Positions 17,460 through 27,053 of a DNA stretch of 64,000 nt are shown here, one piece after another. The stretch's first letter is position 1; each line of letters begins with the position of its first letter. The notes under the pieces were generated by a model, which made no database searches, was not told where the DNA came from, and saw only the letters and a program-made list of their open reading frames with translations. The stretch lies in the NCBI GenBank assembly GCA_003216835.1, contig QCIF01000003.1:62001-126000 (forward strand). The letters run 5' to 3'. The DNA comes from Prochlorococcus sp. AG-402-K10. Lineage in GTDB: Bacteria; Cyanobacteriota; Cyanobacteriia; PCC-6307; Cyanobiaceae. The translations under genes were made by a program, and so were the position numbers.

Positions 17460-18068
17460 TTGTTTAGTAAAAAAAACACAAAAAATAAAATTAGAAATCA
17501 TCTGCGGAAAGATGTAATAAAAATAGATAGAAAAACTGTTTTTATTAATCCATTTTTATATGGGAGAAGATTTGATAAAAATACGCATATTTGGTTAAGA
17601 GAGCTAGGACAAATTTCTTTAAAAAAAATATCTTCTAATAGAAATAGATTTTTTCCTGAATTAGATTGGAATGATCTTAGCGAAGAAGAAAAACTTATAA
17701 AAGATGCAACTGTAGAAATGTTTATAAAAACTCTGGAACTAATAAATGTATTTCATCCCCAACTTAATTCTGAGCAACTACTAGAAGTTGAGAGAAAGAT
17801 GTTAATTCAAAAAAAAATATCTTTTGAAAAGTGGGTTAAAAAATCTTTTGCTAAAAAGGCTAGAAAAGAACTGAATGAGAAAAGAAAATTTGAAAGAAAT
17901 AAATTGATCAGAAGTTGGAAAGAATGGTTAAGTCTTGAAAATACTCAACAAGCTTTTTTCCCAATAATAGTAGTCATTTTTATCTCTTCATTTTTAGGTT
18001 GGTCATTCGGAATATCTAAAAACAGCTGTAATCCTTATTTCGAGGAAAATTTACATCAGTCAATTTAA
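17460..18068 (+). CDS. hypothetical protein with C-terminal membrane segment
   Basis: Family not recognised. The 202 residues are strongly basic, with a long charged helical middle (KKARKELNEKRKFERNKL) and one hydrophobic segment at about residues 167-186 (FFPIIVVIFISSFLGWSFGI), followed by a short tail. This suggests a tail-anchored protein with a large cytoplasmic basic domain. The start is TTG at 17460; the next methionine is 100 residues in, so TTG is probably correct. It lies between the nuclease and the small gene at 18179 on the same strand. Confidence 0.65.
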   Translation: MFSKKNTKNKIRNHLRKDVIKIDRKTVFINPFLYGRRFDKNTHIWLRELGQISLKKISSNRNRFFPELDWNDLSEEEKLIKDATVEMFIKTLELINVFHPQLNSEQLLEVERKMLIQKKISFEKWVKKSFAKKARKELNEKRKFERNKLIRSWKEWLSLENTQQAFFPIIVVIFISSFLGWSFGISKNSCNPYFEENLHQSI

Positions 18069-18178
18069 GTTATTTATTAAATAGAATATTTATTGATCAT
18101 TTCAAATTCTTTTGATAAGTTTTAATTTTTTTTCTAGAATGTTATTAAGAATTCTCAATAACAAATTATTATAATTTA

Positions 18179-18325
18179 ATGACTTATAACCAAGAAAAAG
18201 ATCCTATTCAAAATACTGAATTTGATCACAATAAGGATCTCAATAAGTATGAATTATTAGTTGATCGACTTGTAAGAATTAAAGAAACGATAATGTCTTT
18301 AGAAAAAAAGTTTTTACTTAAATAA
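18179..18325 (+). CDS. small hypothetical protein, 48 residues
   Basis: ATG-initiated frame MTYNQEKDPIQNTEFD to TAA at 18323-18325, acidic at the N terminus with an amphipathic helix (YELLVDRLVRIKETIMSLEK) at the C terminus. It ends 9 bp before the TTG start of PBP2, and all genes here run the same way, so a leader or coupling role is possible. No family is recognised; support comes from packing and protein-like composition only. Confidence 0.55.
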   Translation: MTYNQEKDPIQNTEFDHNKDLNKYELLVDRLVRIKETIMSLEKKFLLK

Positions 18326-18334
18326 AAATTTAAT

Positions 18335-20125
18335 TTGGAAAAGCATAATTTTAAGAAAGAAGATTTTTCATTAAATAGACAACCTCTTGTTATTTATTTA
18401 TTAACTTCTTTTACTTTTCTATTGATATTAATTAGATTAATTTTTTTGCAGCTCGTCAATTATGAAAATTATAAAAACATGTCGGATGAAAATAGAATCA
18501 GGTTAATTGCATCTCAACCAATAAGAGGTTTGATAACTGATAAGAATGGATTTATTTTGGCAGATAGTAAAATTAAGTATTCTCTAATAATAAAACCTCA
18601 ATACGTTACTGAACTAGATTGGGAGAATTATAAATCCAAGCTTTCTATTTTATTAGATACTCGATCTGAGTTGCTACAAAAAAGATATATTGATGGTTTG
18701 AAATATAATGACCTTTCAATAACTTTATTAGATAATTTAACAGTTGATCAAATTATAAAATTCAAAGAAAATGAAAAACTATTAAATGGAATTGAAATTT
18801 CAAACAGAGTTATTAGAAATTATCCTTATAAGACATTAGCTTCTCATGTTATCGGATATACGCAGCCTATTACTGATTCAGAGTTTAGGATTTTATCTAA
18901 AAAAGGTTATAAATTAAATGATGTAATTGGAAGAACAGGAATAGAATTTGCTTACGAAGATGATATAAGAGGGGACTGGGGCGGAGAAATGGTTGAGGTG
19001 AATTCCGCAGGAACATTTCAGCAATCTTTAGGTATTAAACCTGCAAAAAAAGGAAAGGATATTCAGTTGACACTTGATTTGAATTTGCAATTAGTTGCAG
19101 AAAAAGTTCTTAAGGACAAAAAAGGTGGAGCCATAATAGTTATGGATCCTCGAGATGGCGCAATAAGAGCTATGGCTAGCAAACCTACATTTGATTTGAA
19201 TTTTTTTTCAAAAGATTTTAAGCCTCAAAAAGAATATGATGCACTATTTAATTCGTCAAAACAACCTCTATTTAATCGAGCTTTAAATGCCTATGATCCA
19301 GGAAGTGTGTGGAAAATTGTAACTGCTTTAGCTGGTTTAGAAAGTGGAAAATTCCCTTCCGATACTGTATTAGAAACTAAGCGATGCATAACCTATGGTA
19401 GTCAATGTTTTAGAGAGCATAATGATTTAGGTTTTGGTTATATTGGTTATGAAGATGCCTTGAGAGTGTCTAGTAATACTTTTTTTTATCAGATTGGTCA
19501 TGCTGTAGGTGTTGATAAAATTTATGATATTTCAAAGAAGCTTGGTTTTGCTTCATTATCTGGAATTGAAATAAGTGAACAAGAGAATGTGGGCTTGGTA
19601 GCAAGTAGTAAATGGGCTAAAGAAGGAAGAGGATGGGGTAAAGCAGGTAGAACTCCTTGGGTCCCAGAAGATATTGCAAGTATGTCTATTGGTCAATTTG
19701 TTGTTCAAGTTACTCCTATACAGATTGCGCGAGCTTATGCTGCCATTGCAAACGGTGGCTATTTAGTTACTCCTCATTTATCTAAATTTGATAAACAATT
19801 TATATTAAATAAAAAGCCAATTAAAATTGATATTGATGAAGAAAATATTCAGGTGATCAAGAGCGGTTTAAGGAAAGTCGTTGAATCTGGCACTGGAGTA
19901 TCTATTAATTATGGAGTGTCAAATTTGCCTCCTGTTTCTGGCAAAACAGGAACTGCTGAAGATGGAGAAGGCGGCTTAGACCATGCTTGGTTTGTTTGTT
20001 TTACTCCTTCAGATAAAAGTGAGTTATTAATAGTTGCTTTTGCACAAAATACTCCAGGAGGTGGTTCTGTACATGCTCTTCCAATGGCAAGGGAAATACT
20101 AAAAGTCTGGAATGAGAATAATTGA
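18335..20125 (+). CDS. mrdA: penicillin-binding protein 2 (elongation-specific transpeptidase)
   Basis: A class B PBP of 596 residues that cross-links peptidoglycan during lateral growth. It has one N-terminal membrane anchor (about residues 15-37), a dimerisation domain with EFAYEDDIRGDWGGE, and a transpeptidase domain. The active-site triads are SVWK (nucleophile Ser324), SSN (379-381) and KTG (537-539). The start is TTG at 18335 after the upstream small gene. Proximity to mreB supports the elongasome assignment over FtsI. It converges on the FMN reductase gene. Confidence 0.92.
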   Translation: MEKHNFKKEDFSLNRQPLVIYLLTSFTFLLILIRLIFLQLVNYENYKNMSDENRIRLIASQPIRGLITDKNGFILADSKIKYSLIIKPQYVTELDWENYKSKLSILLDTRSELLQKRYIDGLKYNDLSITLLDNLTVDQIIKFKENEKLLNGIEISNRVIRNYPYKTLASHVIGYTQPITDSEFRILSKKGYKLNDVIGRTGIEFAYEDDIRGDWGGEMVEVNSAGTFQQSLGIKPAKKGKDIQLTLDLNLQLVAEKVLKDKKGGAIIVMDPRDGAIRAMASKPTFDLNFFSKDFKPQKEYDALFNSSKQPLFNRALNAYDPGSVWKIVTALAGLESGKFPSDTVLETKRCITYGSQCFREHNDLGFGYIGYEDALRVSSNTFFYQIGHAVGVDKIYDISKKLGFASLSGIEISEQENVGLVASSKWAKEGRGWGKAGRTPWVPEDIASMSIGQFVVQVTPIQIARAYAAIANGGYLVTPHLSKFDKQFILNKKPIKIDIDEENIQVIKSGLRKVVESGTGVSINYGVSNLPPVSGKTGTAEDGEGGLDHAWFVCFTPSDKSELLIVAFAQNTPGGGSVHALPMAREILKVWNENN

Positions 20126-20136
20126 TTTAGACTTTT
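20101..20136. terminator. possible bidirectional stem-loop between convergent genes
   Basis: AAAAGTCT (20101-20108) and AGACTTTT (20129-20136) form an 8-bp inverted repeat across the PBP2 stop codon, ahead of the convergent FMN reductase end. The stem is weak and the loop is 20 nt, so confidence is low. Confidence 0.3.
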
Positions 20137-20151
20137 AAATACGCGAAATTG

Positions 20152-20676
20152 TTATGTTTTTAATTTTTTCATTTGTGATAGTCTTTGAATTATATCTTCA
20201 ATAGTTTTGCTATCAATTGGTTTACTAAATGAGGAAAAAAGTTGTCTTCCTAAGACTTGACTTCCTAAATGCACTAATTGAATTCGTAATGAAGTCAGTA
20301 GTTCTAAACCTACTCCTCCAGAAAATGTAGCAATTGCAATTGGTTGACCATTAAATAAATTTCTAAAATCATCTCCTGATATGGATAACCATGCTATGAA
20401 ATTTGTGAGAATTGGAGGAATTGATCCATTGTATTCAGGCGCACAAATTATCCACTTTTCTGTAGCAAAAAGCTTTTCTTTTATTTCTAATATTTTTACT
20501 GGAATATTTTCGTTATTATGAATTCTAGGATTAAATAATGGAATATCTAAAGTTGTAAGATCTAAGATTTCGGAACTTATTTTCATTTCATTGCTTTTTT
20601 CAAGAAATTTTTGTGAAAGTTCTAGGTTTTTCCCGCAACTTGCCGAAATGATTATTATTTCTTTTGAATCATTCAT
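20152..20676 (-). CDS. NADPH-dependent FMN reductase family flavoprotein
   Basis: This 174-residue flavodoxin-fold protein has an N-terminal beta strand IIIISASCGKNLELSQ binding the FMN phosphate and WIICAPEYNGSIPPILTNFIAWLS, the classic PEYNGS motif of ChrR/azoreductase-like FMN reductases. It probably reduces flavin or quinone-like acceptors with NAD(P)H. It is 16 bp downstream of flv1 on the same strand, so it is likely co-transcribed with the flavodiiron pair; whether it reduces them is an inference. Confidence 0.85.
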   Translation of the reverse strand: MNDSKEIIIISASCGKNLELSQKFLEKSNEMKISSEILDLTTLDIPLFNPRIHNNENIPVKILEIKEKLFATEKWIICAPEYNGSIPPILTNFIAWLSISGDDFRNLFNGQPIAIATFSGGVGLELLTSLRIQLVHLGSQVLGRQLFSSFSKPIDSKTIEDIIQRLSQMKKLKT

Positions 20677-20692
20677 AAATTAAAAAAGTAGC

Positions 20693-22495
20693 TTAATAGT
20701 TGGCTCCACTCTTGCGGTGATGAACAGCCGTTAGACTATCTGATTTTAGTATATTGCCATGGAGAACCTCCGCATAGATTACCCAATGATCTCCACATTC
20801 CATTCTTTCTTTTACTAAAACATCTAACCATGCTAAAGACTCAGGAATAATTATTTGATTATTAGGAGTTAATTCAATCTTCAATCCTTCAAATCGGTCT
20901 TCCCCCGGAGCGAAAGATTTTGTGAATCTTTTTAAAGGTTCCTTGAAATTTTTTTCGCTAAGAATATTTAAAGCGAAAGAGTCACCTATTTGTAGCAGAG
21001 ACTCTACTGATCTATCTTTTGCGACTGCAATACTTAATCCAGGGGGAGAAAAACTTGCTTGACTAACCCACGATGCCAGCATGGCTCCTTTCACATTATT
21101 CTCGTCTTTGCCTTTAGAGGCAGTTAGAACGCAAAGTGAACCGATTACTCTTCCTAAAGCTTGAAGTGTTGGATTAGTTTTACTAGTAATCATTCCAGTA
21201 TCTGATTTTCTGATTTTCTGTTTTGCGTTTTTTAATATATTTCTCCCAAAATGAGTACCAATTTCTTCCAGTTCCTTGATTTTGGGTTTATTAGGACTAA
21301 ATTTAATTCTTATTGGCTCAAAACTAAATTTGAAACCACCATCTTTTAATTTTGATTCAAGTAAATCTATTGCCTCCCCACTCCATCCAAAACTTCCAAA
21401 AATACCGACAGGCTTATCTCTATTACCCTCAGACAACAAAGTACCAAGGGCACTTACTATTGGAGTGGGGGCATGGCCCCCTAATGTGGGAGATCCAATT
21501 AAATACCCATCAGCATTTTGAATTGATTTTATTAGTTCATCATTAGAAGTAAATTCGCAATTAATACTTTTAACCTCAACAGAAGTTCTAGTGATACCTT
21601 TAGCTAATGCATCTCCTATTGAAGCTGTGTTGCCATATGCACTAGCGTAAATCAGGGTAATTTTAGGATTATTTGTTGAAAGATTTTCTCCCCATCTAAT
21701 GTAGTCATTTAAAAAGCTTTTTAAGCTATATTCAATAGCTGGTCCATGAAGTGGAGCAATAGTTTTAATATCTAATTCAGCAATTCTTTCTGCTATGGTT
21801 ACGATTTGATTAGACATTGGTGCCATTAGGCAATCATAAAAGTGCTTTCTATTAACTTCTGTACTTATTCGATTTGTTTCAGACCAAGATTCAGAGGCAA
21901 TGTGTGCAGAGAACATTTTTTCACTTAAAAGTATTTCTTGATTTCTTTCATAAACTATTAGACCTCCAGGCCATCGCGCTGTTGGAACAGGAATTAACTC
22001 TAGTGAAATATTTTCTAATTCTAAAATAAGTTCTTTTTTAATTATGTTTATTTTAGGTAATTCAACCTCGACAAATTTTTCTAAGTTTGGGTTCTTTTGA
22101 TTCCAAAGTTCGGTAATAAGTTTAAATCCTGGATTAGAGCATGTAATAGTTAAGTTTTTGAATGTAGTATTTATATTTTTTATAGTTTCTATGATTTGGG
22201 GATTTATATGACCAGTAATGAGATTTATTTTATTTAATTGAAATTGATCAACAAATATAGAGATTATTTTTTTGAATAAATTTAAATAGTTTTTTTCAGG
22301 TGGATGAATAATAAAAAGCTCTTTATTACTTCTAATTAAAAAAGTGTTCAAGGAAGTTCCCTGTTCAAGATTAAACTCAAGTTCAAATCTTTCTTTATTG
22401 TGATCTAGAAATCTGATGCAAGTAAAATTTTCAGTAATTTCAAATTTTGATAAGTTCTTATCTTCAAATACTGAGCTGTTATTGATTTCTAACAT
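20693..22495 (-). CDS. flv1: class C flavodiiron protein, Flv1-type (degenerate diiron site)
   Basis: 600 residues in three modules: metallo-beta-lactamase-like, flavodoxin (IYASAYGNTASIGDALA) and C-terminal flavin reductase (ASWVSQASFSPPGLSIAVAKD). Class C flavodiiron proteins send photosynthetic electrons from NADPH/ferredoxin to O2 without making superoxide. In this copy the diiron ligands are largely replaced: LITGHINPQII instead of HxExDH, ARWPGG where a ligand histidine is expected, and SEKMF where an aspartate is expected. APLHGP is kept. That is the Flv1 pattern; Flv1 and Flv3 act as a hetero-oligomer in Synechocystis. It is 18 bp downstream of flv3. Confidence 0.9.
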   Translation of the reverse strand: MLEINNSSVFEDKNLSKFEITENFTCIRFLDHNKERFELEFNLEQGTSLNTFLIRSNKELFIIHPPEKNYLNLFKKIISIFVDQFQLNKINLITGHINPQIIETIKNINTTFKNLTITCSNPGFKLITELWNQKNPNLEKFVEVELPKINIIKKELILELENISLELIPVPTARWPGGLIVYERNQEILLSEKMFSAHIASESWSETNRISTEVNRKHFYDCLMAPMSNQIVTIAERIAELDIKTIAPLHGPAIEYSLKSFLNDYIRWGENLSTNNPKITLIYASAYGNTASIGDALAKGITRTSVEVKSINCEFTSNDELIKSIQNADGYLIGSPTLGGHAPTPIVSALGTLLSEGNRDKPVGIFGSFGWSGEAIDLLESKLKDGGFKFSFEPIRIKFSPNKPKIKELEEIGTHFGRNILKNAKQKIRKSDTGMITSKTNPTLQALGRVIGSLCVLTASKGKDENNVKGAMLASWVSQASFSPPGLSIAVAKDRSVESLLQIGDSFALNILSEKNFKEPLKRFTKSFAPGEDRFEGLKIELTPNNQIIIPESLAWLDVLVKERMECGDHWVIYAEVLHGNILKSDSLTAVHHRKSGANY

Positions 22496-22513
22496 TTTAA
22501 AAAAAGTAATTTT

Positions 22514-24289
22514 CTAATAGTGATTTCCAACTTTTCTGTGATGAACAGCTGTTTTAGAGGACAAATCTGAAACTTTACCATTCGCAACGATACCGTAAAT
22601 AATCCAATGATCGGGAGTCTCTAATCTCGAACTTACTTTACAATCTAAAAATGCGAGAGAATCAGAAAGAACCGGCCCACCTTCTGCAATGTTGCTAATT
22701 ATATCTACATCAGCAAATCTATCTGCTCCAGGCGCGAATCTCTTTAAAAAATGTCTAAACATTTTTTGGTAGTTGTCTTCTCGCAATATATTAACAACAA
22801 AACCTTCGCCAACTTGCATGTAAGATTCAATAGCTCTATCTTTTGCTACTGCAACTGTAATGCCCGGTGGAGAAAAACTTGCTTGACTAATCCAACTTGC
22901 GACCATTGCACTTTGTCTAAAAGTTGAACCCGTGCCTTGGCTAGCTGTAACTACGTATAATCCTCCACTTAATCTACCTAAAGCTTTATCTAAATTGGAA
23001 TCAAGGCTCTTCATAGAGGCAATATTCTTCTTTTTATTGATCAGTTGCCCTAAGTCAGTTCCAGCTTCTTCAAATTGTTGATAAATAATTGGATCAGGTA
23101 TATTTTTAACTCTTAAAGGGGAAAAAGCTTCTTTTTGGCCTAGCTCTCTTAACTTATTAGCTAAAGAATCTATTGGCTCATCATTCCCTCCAAATGAATC
23201 ATAAACAGCTGTAAATTGTTTAGGTTTTAATGCTGCAAACAGAGTGCCAAGAGATTCTTTTAATTCATTATCTGAATTAACTGGCCATGTTGGGATAACT
23301 ACAGCTTTAGATGCAGAGATCAAGCCTGTTAATTCCTGAGAATCGGAAGATCTTATATCAATTAATTGCACTTGAGCATCTGCTTTGCTGATGCCATGAG
23401 ATATAGCTTGACTTAGTCGATCACAATATCCATAATCGCTTATGTAGCATACAGATACAAATTCGCTTCCTTTACTTTTATTACTGCTCCATTCGATATA
23501 CTTTTCTTTCCAAAATTTAACTTGATTTTTAAGTAAAGGCCCATGACCAACGGCTATTGCTTTTAGTTCAGGTAGTTTATCTATTCTTTTAATTGCTTGT
23601 AGAACGCTTCTTGCGTTTGGGCCCATTAGGCAGTCGTAATAAAAACGAAAATCATCATATATTTCTTTTTGATCAGTGTCAAAAAATTCTTCGGAGCAAT
23701 AATGTAGTCCAAATGCATCGCATGTGTAAAGAATATTAGTGCTGTGATCGTATGAGAAAATTGTATCTGGCCAATGTAAATTAGGTGCGCTTATGAATTC
23801 AATATTATGTTCTAATCCGCTATTTGTATTAGTTCCAAGATTTAAAAACTCTCCACTCTTAACTTCTAGGCGCTCGAAGGGAAGATGTATTTGATCCTCA
23901 ATGAATTTAAGCGCTAATTTTGATCCTACTATAGTGATATTTGGATTGAGTTCTATTAGTTTGCTTATTAAACCAGAGTGATCAGGTTCTGTATGGCTTG
24001 TAATTAGATAATCAATTTCTTGAGGTTTAACTTGCTTAAATAATTCTTCAAGCCATAATTTTTCGAACTTCGCATGGCTTGTATCAATAATTGCTAGTTT
24101 TTGCCCTTGAATAATAAAACTATTGTAAGTAGTGCCGTTTCTTAATCCAAATTCGATATCAAATCTACTGCGATCCCAATCTAAAGATCTTATGGCACAA
24201 GAATCCTCAGCAAAATGTTGAGATTGAACTGACAACCTGTTATTGTTTTGTGCCAAATTTGAGTTACTTGTCTGGACAGAGGCTATCAT
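22514..24289 (-). CDS. flv3: class C flavodiiron protein, Flv3-type (canonical diiron site)
   Basis: 591 residues with the same three-domain layout as the neighbouring paralogue. Here the metal ligands are intact: LITSHTEPDHSG (H-x-E-x-DH), PNLHWPD, YTCDAFG and AVGHGPLL. The flavodoxin domain has ISDYGYCDRLS, and the reductase module ASWISQASFSPPGITVAVAKD. It forms the catalytically competent partner of the O2-photoreducing pair. It heads a probable operon with flv1 and the FMN reductase and is divergent from alaS over about 120 bp, which contains the promoters. Confidence 0.92.
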   Translation of the reverse strand: MIASVQTSNSNLAQNNNRLSVQSQHFAEDSCAIRSLDWDRSRFDIEFGLRNGTTYNSFIIQGQKLAIIDTSHAKFEKLWLEELFKQVKPQEIDYLITSHTEPDHSGLISKLIELNPNITIVGSKLALKFIEDQIHLPFERLEVKSGEFLNLGTNTNSGLEHNIEFISAPNLHWPDTIFSYDHSTNILYTCDAFGLHYCSEEFFDTDQKEIYDDFRFYYDCLMGPNARSVLQAIKRIDKLPELKAIAVGHGPLLKNQVKFWKEKYIEWSSNKSKGSEFVSVCYISDYGYCDRLSQAISHGISKADAQVQLIDIRSSDSQELTGLISASKAVVIPTWPVNSDNELKESLGTLFAALKPKQFTAVYDSFGGNDEPIDSLANKLRELGQKEAFSPLRVKNIPDPIIYQQFEEAGTDLGQLINKKKNIASMKSLDSNLDKALGRLSGGLYVVTASQGTGSTFRQSAMVASWISQASFSPPGITVAVAKDRAIESYMQVGEGFVVNILREDNYQKMFRHFLKRFAPGADRFADVDIISNIAEGGPVLSDSLAFLDCKVSSRLETPDHWIIYGIVANGKVSDLSSKTAVHHRKVGNHY

Positions 24290-24408
24290 AGAATAATTCG
24301 CTTTATAAATTAACGTTAGTTATATAGAATATAAATTCGCGTGATTACTTTTGTGAAATAACCGAAATTACGCTCTTTTTTAATTTTTGCTCTTTTTATT
24401 CTGGATAA

Positions 24409-27051
24409 ATGACATCTCAACTAATTAAAAAAATAATTACTGGAGATGAGATAAGAAATGCATTTTTAAACTTTTATAATGAGAAATCTCATAAAATCAT
24501 TCCAAGTGCATCTTTAATTCCAGATGACCCTACGGTTATGCTCACAATTGCTGGAATGCTACCTTTTAAACCAGTTTTTTTAGGTTTGAAAGAAAGACCA
24601 TCAAAAAGGGCCACTTCTAGTCAAAAGTGTATAAGAACTAACGATATAGAAAATGTAGGTGTTACAGCTAGACACCATACTTTTTTTGAGATGCTAGGTA
24701 ATTTTTCTTTTGGAGACTATTTTAAAGAAGAAGCAATTCAGTGGGCCTGGGAATTAGTTACTAATATTTACCGACTTTCTGCTGAAAATATAATTGTGAG
24801 TGTCTTTAGAGAAGATGAAGAGTCGGCAAAGATTTGGAGAGAAGAAATTGGTATTCATCCAGATAGGATAATTAAACTTGGTGAAAAAGATAATTTTTGG
24901 TCTTCAGGGAAAACAGGTCCATGTGGTCCGTGTTCTGAACTTTATTACGATTTCAATCCTGAAAAAGGCCTTCAAAATATTGATTTAGAAGATGGAGATC
25001 GTTTTATAGAATTTTATAATCTTGTATTTATGCAATACAATCGTGATTCTTATGGGAAATTGACCGATTTAAAATTTAAAAATATTGATACAGGAATGGG
25101 CCTTGAGAGAATGGCACAAATATTGCAAAAGAAAAAAAATAATTATGAGACGGATTTAATTTTTCCTATCATTCAAAAGGCTTCTGAGATTGCAAATATT
25201 GACTATTTTTCTTCAGATGAAAGAACCAAAATTTCTTTAAAAATTATTGGAGATCATACAAGAGCAGTTATTCACTTAATTTCTGACGGAGTAGTAGCAA
25301 GCAATCTTGGAAGAGGATACATATTAAGAAGACTTATTAGAAGAATGGTCAGACATGGGAGATTATTAGGGATAAAAAATGAATTTTTGTCCAAAATTGC
25401 TACCGTTGGGATACATTTAATGCAAAAGAATTATCCAGATTTAAAAAATAATATTGATTTAATATTGAGTGAGATAAATATTGAAGAAGTAAGGTTTAGA
25501 GAAACTCTATATAGAGGAGAGAAATTATTAGATGAAATAATCTCTTCAGGGCAGAAATTAATTAGTGGCTTTAAAGCTTTTGAACTTTATGATACTTATG
25601 GATTTCCCTTAGAACTAACAGTGGAAATTGCTCAAGAAAATAGTATTGGTGTAGATGTTAAAGGTTTTGAGAAGGAAATGGATGCACAAAAAGAGAGAGC
25701 TAAAGCTGCTACAAGTAATGTTGATTTGACATTAGAGGGATCATTAGAACGTGAAATAGACTTATTTGATAAAACTGTTTTCACTGGTTATGATTCTCTT
25801 TTATCCGAAGCAGAAATAAAGGGTGTATTTCTGGATTCAACCTTAGTTAAGCAAGCAAGTGAAGGTCAGAAAGTTTTAATTGTTCTTGATCAGACATCTT
25901 TTTATGGAGAATCTGGTGGTCAAGTTGGTGATATTGGAACAATATTCTCAAAAGACCTAGAGGTCTTTGTTGATAAAGTCGTTCGAAAGAAAAATGTTTT
26001 CCTACATTATGGATTAGTCAAAAAAGGACTATTGACTATTGGACAAAAAATTAAGACTAAGGTTAACTCAGTCAATAGAGCTAAGGCTGCTGCTAATCAT
26101 ACCGCTACCCATTTGTTGCAATCTGCTCTCAAAACAGTTGTCAATCAAAGTGTTGGACAAAAAGGTTCATTAGTCGCGTTTAATAAATTACGATTTGATT
26201 TCAATTCCTCTCATCCTATTTCTAAAGATCAACTTTCTAAGGTTGAGACTCTCGTCAATTCTTGGATTATGGAAAATCATTCTCTTAACATTAAAACTAT
26301 GCCTAAGAGTAAGGCTCTCGAAAAAGGGGCAGTGGCAATGTTTGGCGAGAAATATGATGATACAGTAAGGGTTGTAGACGTGCCAGGAGTGTCGATGGAA
26401 CTCTGTGGTGGAACACATGTTAAAACCACATCTGAATTAGGTTGTTTCAAAATAATTAGTGAAGAAGGAATTTCCGCAGGAGTAAGAAGAATCGAAGCAT
26501 TATCTGGGCAGTCAGCTTTCGACTATTTTAGTGATAGAAATTCTTTAGTAAATCAACTAAGTGATTTGTTAAAAGCAAATCCTAACCAACTCTTTGATAG
26601 GGTTAATAATTTGCAATCAGAGCTCGTCAATAAGAATAAAGAGATACAACAAATGAAAGATGAAATCGCATATTTTAAATATTCTTCTCTAATTTCCTCT
26701 GCAGAGGAAATAAATTCTTTTGCAATATTAGTAAGTCAGATTGATGGCTTAGACGGAAATTCTCTGCAATCTGCAGCACTAAATTTAACTACTCAGTTAG
26801 GTGATAAAGCGCTAGTTATTCTTGGAGGGATACCAAATCCAGAAAATAAAAAGTTGTTATTTGTAGTATCTCTTGGAGATGCTGTAGTAAAAATCGGATT
26901 TCATGCAGGGAAATTAATTAATAAAATTGCAAGTATTTGTTCTGGAGGGGGAGGGGGAAAACCTAATTTTGCGCAAGCAGGTGCTAAAGATATTGACAAA
27001 TTAAATGTTGCTTTAGATTATGCAAAAAATCATTTAAAACAAAATTTATAA
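24409..27051 (+). CDS. alaS: alanyl-tRNA synthetase
   Basis: Charges tRNA-Ala. The 880 residues cover all domains: a class II catalytic core with [20 protein letters not shown]; the editing domain with the zinc/water-coordinating HTATHLL ([14 protein letters not shown]) and CGGTH (MELCGGTHV) motifs; and the C-Ala domain ending in [14 protein letters not shown], the glycine-rich DHHA1 signature. Length is standard. It converges with speA, with only 2 bp between stops. Confidence 0.97.
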   Translation: MTSQLIKKIITGDEIRNAFLNFYNEKSHKIIPSASLIPDDPTVMLTIAGMLPFKPVFLGLKERPSKRATSSQKCIRTNDIENVGVTARHHTFFEMLGNFSFGDYFKEEAIQWAWELVTNIYRLSAENIIVSVFREDEESAKIWREEIGIHPDRIIKLGEKDNFWSSGKTGPCGPCSELYYDFNPEKGLQNIDLEDGDRFIEFYNLVFMQYNRDSYGKLTDLKFKNIDTGMGLERMAQILQKKKNNYETDLIFPIIQKASEIANIDYFSSDERTKISLKIIGDHTRAVIHLISDGVVASNLGRGYILRRLIRRMVRHGRLLGIKNEFLSKIATVGIHLMQKNYPDLKNNIDLILSEINIEEVRFRETLYRGEKLLDEIISSGQKLISGFKAFELYDTYGFPLELTVEIAQENSIGVDVKGFEKEMDAQKERAKAATSNVDLTLEGSLEREIDLFDKTVFTGYDSLLSEAEIKGVFLDSTLVKQASEGQKVLIVLDQTSFYGESGGQVGDIGTIFSKDLEVFVDKVVRKKNVFLHYGLVKKGLLTIGQKIKTKVNSVNRAKAAANHTATHLLQSALKTVVNQSVGQKGSLVAFNKLRFDFNSSHPISKDQLSKVETLVNSWIMENHSLNIKTMPKSKALEKGAVAMFGEKYDDTVRVVDVPGVSMELCGGTHVKTTSELGCFKIISEEGISAGVRRIEALSGQSAFDYFSDRNSLVNQLSDLLKANPNQLFDRVNNLQSELVNKNKEIQQMKDEIAYFKYSSLISSAEEINSFAILVSQIDGLDGNSLQSAALNLTTQLGDKALVILGGIPNPENKKLLFVVSLGDAVVKIGFHAGKLINKIASICSGGGGGKPNFAQAGAKDIDKLNVALDYAKNHLKQNL

Positions 27052-27053
27052 AG

